Of a stretch of DNA of 30,566 bases, positions 29,163 through 30,566 are shown piece by piece (position 1 is the stretch's first letter; every line of letters begins with the position of its first letter). A program made the translations under genes and the position numbers. Under the pieces are notes generated by a model. It saw only the letters and a program-made list of their open reading frames with translations. It did no database searches and had not been told where the DNA came from. Source of the stretch: a virus; the IMG/VR virus record IMGVR_UViG_3300025168_011682, positions 1 to 30,566 of that record. One strand, written 5' to 3'.

Positions 29163-29581
29163 AAACATTCAGTGATCTTTCACTCAATCTCCAAGAGAAA
29201 AATGTTCCCGACAACCCCGCTCTATGGGACAAGGCGATCGCAAAAGCAAAGTCAAAGTTTGATGTTTACCCATCTGCATATGCAAATGCATGGGCATCAA
29301 AGTGGTACAAGGGCGAAGGTGGTACATGGAGTGTGAAGAAGGAAGAAGTCGAGGAAGCACTGATGGACCAAGGATCCGAAGATAAACCACTCATCAAATG
29401 GTTTGATGAGTTCGAGAAAGTTCTCAAGAAGTCAGGTGGTAAATATGAAGACATTAAACCCACCGACATGCTTAAATTATACTATAAGGGTGTAAATCCA
29501 AGGAATGCTGCAAAACAATTAATGGCATCCTATACATGGGACAAAACTAAAGGCGAATACGTCAGAATGGATTCCGAATAA
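29159..29581 (+). CDS. Probable packaged protein with SAYANAWASKWYK module
   Basis: This 140-aa protein starts MKTFSDLSLNLQEK, a capsid-targeting-like N-terminus with L-Q-E. It continues with KFDVYPSAYANAWASKWYKG, a short module I recall from many phage proteins. The second half is helical, with a positively and negatively charged surface (DEFEKVLKKSGGKYEDIKPT). It overlaps the mosaic gene by ATGA. No enzyme motif found. Confidence 0.75.
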   Translation: MKTFSDLSLNLQEKNVPDNPALWDKAIAKAKSKFDVYPSAYANAWASKWYKGEGGTWSVKKEEVEEALMDQGSEDKPLIKWFDEFEKVLKKSGGKYEDIKPTDMLKLYYKGVNPRNAAKQLMASYTWDKTKGEYVRMDSE

Positions 29582-29583
29582 AA

Positions 29584-30357
29584 ATGAAATCATTTAAAAG
29601 ATATTTAAAAGAAAAAGTAGGTGCGAATAACGCATCTTTTGCATCAGCAGGTTCTTCTCCAGCAACTAAGTTTTCTGGTATAATGGGGTTTGGTTCTGTT
29701 TCTGGAGATAGTCCTTCCTCGCCTGCAAACAAACCCGGTAAAGATATCAGTCCAGAGATCACTGCTGCCGTCGCCGCTGGTGTCAAGAGAAACAATATTG
29801 TTAGGGATAAAGAAACTGGTGCAGTACAGTTCAGAGGTATGAACGGTCAACTTTATAGTTCTCCCCATGCCGCGATTGCTGCCTCTAGACCAATAGTCAA
29901 AGCAGAAATGCGGAATGTACCGACGTTAAAAACTGTGAATCAGGTTCATGAATATACTGAGGTGTTCACTGATCTAGTCAAAACAGGTAATATTCAACTT
30001 TCATATGGACAGAATGGTAAAATTTCGAGAATTGAATACCGATCTGGTGACCAAGACCCAGTTGACCCCGATGGTCGTCCATTCCAAACAACCCCACCAG
30101 CAGCACAACCACCGGTCGATCGACCGAACATGGATGACCTCGACCCCGATGGTGACGGAAAACCCGGTCCCTATCCTCCCGATGTTATAGAACCCGATGA
30201 CAGCGGCGGCGGTTGGGGTAGATGGTTTGTTGATATAATCGAAGAGTGGTTTGATCAACAAGAACAGATTCGAGAGATAGAAAATGATTTCTGGGACAAT
30301 GTTTTCCAGATGCCTGATGATGACAATCGATATAACCGTGATAAGGGTGATGGTTGA
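29584..30357 (+). CDS. Probable packaged protein with proline/aspartate-rich linker
   Basis: This 257-aa protein starts MKSFKRYLKEKVGANN, with an L-K-E site at residues 8-10, the most compact targeting-like sequence in the window. The next 55 residues are S/A/G/P-rich and flexible. A central domain (about 65-150) is followed by a D/P-rich linker (DPDGRPFQTTPPAAQPPVDR) and an acidic, aromatic tail (WGRWFVDIIEEWFDQ). No family recognised. It starts 2 bases after the upstream stop. Confidence 0.75.
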   Translation: MKSFKRYLKEKVGANNASFASAGSSPATKFSGIMGFGSVSGDSPSSPANKPGKDISPEITAAVAAGVKRNNIVRDKETGAVQFRGMNGQLYSSPHAAIAASRPIVKAEMRNVPTLKTVNQVHEYTEVFTDLVKTGNIQLSYGQNGKISRIEYRSGDQDPVDPDGRPFQTTPPAAQPPVDRPNMDDLDPDGDGKPGPYPPDVIEPDDSGGGWGRWFVDIIEEWFDQQEQIREIENDFWDNVFQMPDDDNRYNRDKGDG

Positions 30358-30392
30358 CCTCGAAAACTATGGTATGATACGAAAGGATGTGC

Positions 30393-30566
30393 ATGAAACG
30401 AGAAGTATTGCTACTCAACTCATGTGAACAGATACTAAAGATTATATCATGGAAAAAAGCGGTTAGACTTTTGCTTTCTGGTAAGGCAACAAAACCACTG
30501 ACTCCATATAAAAAGACCCACTCGATAGGGACGGTGAACGGAAAGGTAGAAATACCTGCCGCCATC
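30393..30566 (+). CDS. HNH endonuclease-like protein (3' end missing)
   Basis: The ribosome binding site AAAGGA precedes an ATG at 30393. The 58 visible residues (MKREVLLLNSCEQILKIISW, then KAVRLLLSGKATKPLTPYKK, ending VEIPAAI) match the start of a common phage HNH family, in which a VLLLNxxxxPLxxISWxxAV block precedes the zinc-bound HNH motif. The catalytic part lies outside the window, so activity cannot be judged. It may be a homing or packaging-related nuclease. Confidence 0.68.
   Translation, partial: MKREVLLLNSCEQILKIISWKKAVRLLLSGKATKPLTPYKKTHSIGTVNGKVEIPAAI

Noticed and set aside
1-30566. CRISPR arrays, insertion sequences, integrase or attachment sites
   Set aside because: I looked for regular direct repeats with spacers, transposase or integrase motifs and paired terminal repeats, and saw none.

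Overview
The window looks like part of a T4-type marine phage (Caudoviricetes myovirus) genome with no clear chromosomal genes. The evidence is: tightly packed genes joined by ATGA/TAATG overlaps; T4-type late promoters (TATAAATA and close variants); four tRNA genes; a GroES-like co-chaperonin; a holin/spanin cassette; a signal-peptide endolysin; and many conserved small phage proteins. It also carries a circularly permuted, two-piece tmRNA gene. That gene form is known from Alphaproteobacteria and from some Cyanobacteria and Betaproteobacteria, so a Gram-negative host from one of these groups is likely (inference). The tRNAs all read A-ending codons (AAA, AGA, UUA, AUA), which suggests a host richer in GC than the phage.

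Layout. 1-1742 (+): the end of a phosphate-porin-like outer membrane barrel, a small membrane protein, a terminator, then a late promoter and a RuvC-like resolvase. 9135-1708 (-): a long late operon. It holds a nuclease-like protein, a PAP2 phosphatase, a KWDG nucleotidyltransferase-like protein, a nucleotidyltransferase/ATP-grasp/aspartyl-protease fusion, several small proteins, and finally a holin and a unimolecular spanin candidate. 9165-10038 (-): a non-coding module with a sigma70-like promoter, the permuted tmRNA, a 42-aa basic protein, an unexplained structured stretch and a UUCG terminator. 10025-13451 (-): small early or metabolic genes (DUF4406-like, DksA-like zinc finger, dCMP-deaminase-like), tRNA-Lys and tRNA-Arg, and a promoter with a 35-aa peptide. 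13492-15504 (-): a large virion-type protein in its own late unit. 15610-20098 (-): tRNA-Leu, tRNA-Ile, GroES, a run of overlapping microproteins, two putative peptidoglycan or protein hydrolases, and a probably leaderless gene. 20352-25177: a MoxR/CobS-type AAA+ ATPase and a CobT-like VWA protein, divergently transcribed from identical leaders. Between them lie two tandem DnaA boxes in AT-rich DNA. 25297-26644 (+): an AT-richer pair, an Api92-like protein and a trypsin-like lipoprotein. 26674-30566 (+): an FmdB-like zinc ribbon, a 734-aa mosaic protein, two more cargo-type proteins and the start of an HNH endonuclease.

Main idea. At least seven proteins from two distant operons begin with the same short element (M-K-x-F/Y..., then an (L/I)-x-E site within about 25 residues), and an eighth copy lies inside the 734-aa protein. 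This matches the capsid-targeting sequence of T4 internal proteins, which is cut by the gp21 prohead protease. If it works that way here, the phage packs a set of enzymes into its head and injects them with its DNA. One of these resembles the RimK/RimB ribosomal-protein-modifying pair fused into a single chain. The tmRNA, GroES, tRNAs and DksA-like protein suggest further management of host translation. All functional statements rest on reading motifs by eye; no database search was run.
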